In this document: piece after piece, positions 13,882 to 15,643 of the stretch | How the letters are laid out: each line of letters opens with the position of its first letter | Position numbering within the stretch: position 1 is the stretch's first letter | Assembly (NCBI GenBank): GCA_965261585.1 | Contig: CBDHDN010000054.1 | Span: 1 to 15,643, forward strand | Source of the DNA: CBDHDN01 sp965261585 | Lineage (GTDB): Bacteria; Pseudomonadota; Alphaproteobacteria; UBA6615 | Length of the DNA stretch: 15,643 nt | Reading direction: 5' to 3' | The notes under the pieces: model-generated | What the model saw: the letters and a program-made list of their open reading frames with translations, nothing else | Database searches by the model: none | Told to the model about the DNA's origin: nothing | Translations under genes and position numbers: made by a program

Positions 13882-14871
13882 ATGGTTCGGCGACGGAAGA
13901 AGGTTCTCTTCGAAGGCAACGACGAAGTGCACGAAGGCGGTCTGGAATTGCTCAGGCAGCACCCGGATATTGCCGTTGAAGTGATTCCACTGTGTAGCAT
14001 ATCAGCCGCCCGGTCGGCGGCTGAGGAAACGTACGGCATTCTGGTCAGAGACCTTAAAATCGACGCTCAGCTCATCGATGACATGCCCAACCTCGCAGTC
14101 ATCTCGCGCCTGGGCGTCGGGTTCGACAAAGTCGACGTTGCAGCGCTGACGCGTCGGGGCATACCGCTGACAATCGTCGGTGACGTCCTTGCGCCGACCG
14201 TTGCCGAACATGCCCTATACTTGATGCTCGCGCTTGCGAAGCAGGGGCTCGCATCGGACAGTCAGGCACGTCAGGGCGACTTCACATCTCGACAGAGCTG
14301 CACCCTGACGGAACTGTGGCGAAAGACAGCCCTGATCATCGGCTTCGGCCGCATCGGGCGCCGGGTGGCGCAGCTGTGCGCTGCCTTCGGCATGACGGTT
14401 CACGTGTTTGATCCGTACGTGCCGGAGGATCTACTCGAGGAATGCGGTTTCAGCGGCGTGACCGATCTGAAGGCCGCACTCGGCAGAGCCGACTACGTTT
14501 CCCTGCACGCGCCTCTCAATGCAGACACGAGAAGCATGATGGGACCATCCGAACTACAAGCGATGAAGGCGGATGCCTTTCTGATCAACGTGTCGCGGGG
14601 CGAGCTGATCGATGAAGCCGCACTGCAGCTGGCCCTGACATCGGGCCATATTCGAGGCGCTGGAATCGACACGTTTACTGACGAGCCGCCGAGACCGGAT
14701 AATGCTTTGCTGAAACTAGAGAACGTGGTTCTAAGCCCTCACAATGCTTCCATGACGGCTGAATGCATGGCCCGTATGGCGATGGTTGCGGCCCAGAATA
14801 TTATTGACGCCCTTTCGAGTTCACTGAACGAAAATCTCGTGGTGAACTCTGAAGTTCTGGACCTCCGGTAA
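13882..14871 (+). CDS. D-isomer-specific 2-hydroxyacid dehydrogenase (second copy)
   Basis: A cytosolic NAD(P)-dependent enzyme converting a 2-oxo acid to a D-2-hydroxy acid or the reverse, 329 residues. GFGRIG lies at 154-159. The active-site residues are Arg239 (NVSRGELID), Glu268 (TDEPP) and His287 (SPHNAS). ATG 13882 has GGAGG six bases upstream; the open frame extending to 13387 overlaps the ThDP gene and is not used. It lies 50 bases after the ThDP enzyme stop and 26 before the VOC gene. It is a divergent paralogue of the gene at 55-1053: both share the V/I-SR-GVG-D-VDVAA segment but differ through the middle. It likely acts on the substrate or product of the ThDP enzyme. Phosphoglycerate-dehydrogenase-like annotation is possible, but there is no ACT domain. 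Confidence 0.92.
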   Translation: MVRRRKKVLFEGNDEVHEGGLELLRQHPDIAVEVIPLCSISAARSAAEETYGILVRDLKIDAQLIDDMPNLAVISRLGVGFDKVDVAALTRRGIPLTIVGDVLAPTVAEHALYLMLALAKQGLASDSQARQGDFTSRQSCTLTELWRKTALIIGFGRIGRRVAQLCAAFGMTVHVFDPYVPEDLLEECGFSGVTDLKAALGRADYVSLHAPLNADTRSMMGPSELQAMKADAFLINVSRGELIDEAALQLALTSGHIRGAGIDTFTDEPPRPDNALLKLENVVLSPHNASMTAECMARMAMVAAQNIIDALSSSLNENLVVNSEVLDLR

Positions 14872-14897
14872 CTGCAATCTGATATAGGACATTGCTC

Positions 14898-15320
14898 GTG
14901 TCGAAGCGTTTGTGGAACATCGGAATGAAATGCCCGGACCTGGCCGCCGAGGTCGAGTTCAATCGCCAGATGGGCCATGAGATCGTCGTCGAGCGCGAGA
15001 CGGTCCGGGTCGGCGACCGCGACCAGCAACAGGCGATGGTCAAGGTCGGCGACAAGTATCTGGTGCTGTTCGAGGGCGAGCTCGGCCTTGAAAAGACGCT
15101 GAGCGAGAAGCTCGACTACGGCGCCACGCACATGTCGCACATGGTCGATGATATCGACGCCGCCATGCAGACCGCCCGGAACGCCGGCGCCACGCTATTG
15201 CATGGGCCGGACCGGATCGACGGCGAGTTTGGCAGCCGCATCACGGCCTGCTTTCGCTCACCGGGCGGGTTGGTCTTCTGCCTCTTTCAGGTCATCGAGC
15301 ACAAGGTCGAGGTGGTCTGA
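14898..15320 (+). CDS. VOC (glyoxalase/dioxygenase fold) family protein
   Basis: A 140-residue protein with the paired beta-alpha-beta-beta-beta arrangement of the vicinal oxygen chelate superfamily. The first module runs from LWNIGMKCPDLAAEVEFNR to LVLFEGE (Glu59) and the second from THMSHMVDDIDAAM (His81) to FCLFQVIEH. At the usual first-metal-ligand position there is Asn7, and at the final one the sequence is FCLFQ rather than an I-E-L type, so only two of the four usual ligands (Glu59, His81) are obvious. It may bind metal differently or serve a non-catalytic role. GTG 14898 is chosen because AGGA at 14886-14889 has good spacing; TTG 14892 is too close. It ends the plus-strand run and may isomerise, epimerise or detoxify an intermediate, for example an aldehyde or 2-oxo compound. 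Function unassigned. Confidence 0.8.
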   Translation: MSKRLWNIGMKCPDLAAEVEFNRQMGHEIVVERETVRVGDRDQQQAMVKVGDKYLVLFEGELGLEKTLSEKLDYGATHMSHMVDDIDAAMQTARNAGATLLHGPDRIDGEFGSRITACFRSPGGLVFCLFQVIEHKVEVV

Positions 15321-15562
15321 GGACGTCCCGCCAGCGCAGATCTTCGCCCCGTTGGTCAACAAGCACGGCTGCGCCTGTTCGCTGACTTGCTTCCCTCGGC
15401 GACGTTGCGGTCGATATCCAGTGAAATAGCTCACAGACTACCTTGGAGCGGTTCTCCTACGCTATCAGGACCGCAGCCTGACAGGGAGGCTCGACCGATG
15501 CTCTGTCGACCATTTTGCGCGCTTCTGTCTGCCGCGCTTGCCAGCTGGCGAAGATCTCAACT
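15321..15562. other. interval without recognisable gene after the VOC gene
   Basis: No frame here resembles a known protein. A minus-strand ATG at 15567-15565 with GAGGAG upstream would open a peptide of about 33 residues (MKLRSSPAGKRG...), basic and unrecognised. AGCCT/AGGCT near 15489-15505 forms only a weak five-bp stem. The interval could hold the terminator of the right-hand operon, but no clear hairpin plus T-run is visible. Confidence 0.3.
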
Positions 15563-15643
15563 TCATGGTGATCTCCTCACACCGAGTGACACTGGAATGT
15601 TGAACTTGGCCAGGGGTTGTTGCGCGTCCAGATAGTCCTGCAC
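15563..15643 (-). CDS. possible C-terminal end of a gene entering from the right edge
   Basis: The minus strand is open from the window edge to TGA at 15563-15565. It reads VQDYLDAQQPLAKF followed by NIPVSLGVRRSP, which has protein-like composition. With only 26 residues I cannot name a family. Confidence 0.3.
   Translation of the reverse strand: MQDYLDAQQPLAKFNIPVSLGVRRSP

Overview
The window is GC-rich, with strong Shine-Dalgarno sites (GGAGG types) and protein families typical of soil or marine Alphaproteobacteria. A Rhodospirillales- or Hyphomicrobiales-like host is my best guess, from codon bias and family resemblance only. It looks like an accessory catabolic region: ten intact genes, eight of them sugar-acid, hydroxyacid or oxoacid enzymes or a solute-binding protein, separated by gene remnants and small repeats. 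I see no tRNA, rRNA or CRISPR array.

Left part (1-3204): a D-2-hydroxyacid dehydrogenase and an HpcH/HpaI-type aldolase form a two-gene operon on the plus strand. They converge on a malate/L-lactate (LDH2/YlbC) family dehydrogenase on the minus strand. From 3205 to about 4400 there is no intact gene. This stretch holds a frameshifted C-terminal piece of a trypsin-like serine protease, a minus-strand C-terminal piece of a phage terminase large subunit, and a 103-bp MITE-like element flanked by TA inside CTAG.

Middle part (4407-9300): a short-chain dehydrogenase is followed by a PEPVEG-type dispersed repeat, a Gfo/Idh/MocA pseudogene with a large internal deletion and a frameshift, and an intact inositol-dehydrogenase-like Gfo/Idh/MocA gene, both Gfo genes on the minus strand. 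Next is a scar joining the first ~40 codons of a GMC oxidoreductase to the last ~35 codons of an NADH/formate dehydrogenase flavoprotein subunit. Then come an intact membrane fatty acid desaturase and a truncated, frameshifted REP-associated (Y1/RAYT) transposase.

Right part (9320-15320): all genes are on the plus strand. A compact cluster of ATCGTG repeats, including a 12-bp palindrome and an 11-bp inverted repeat, precedes a periplasmic sugar-binding protein. After a strong hairpin comes an RbsC-like permease with an in-frame stop and a missing 3' part; no ATPase gene is present. Then follow a second Gfo/Idh/MocA dehydrogenase, a thiamine-diphosphate enzyme of the acetolactate synthase superfamily, a second D-2-hydroxyacid dehydrogenase and a VOC protein. 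The last ~320 bp hold only a possible minus-strand gene end.

Taken together, the genes suggest oxidation of a polyol, sugar or cyclitol (Gfo, SDR), cleavage or carboligation of 2-oxo acids (aldolase, ThDP enzyme) and interconversion of 2-hydroxy and 2-oxo acids (two D-2-HADH, one LDH2). The substrate cannot be named from sequence alone. The number of broken genes points to repeated rearrangement and ongoing decay.
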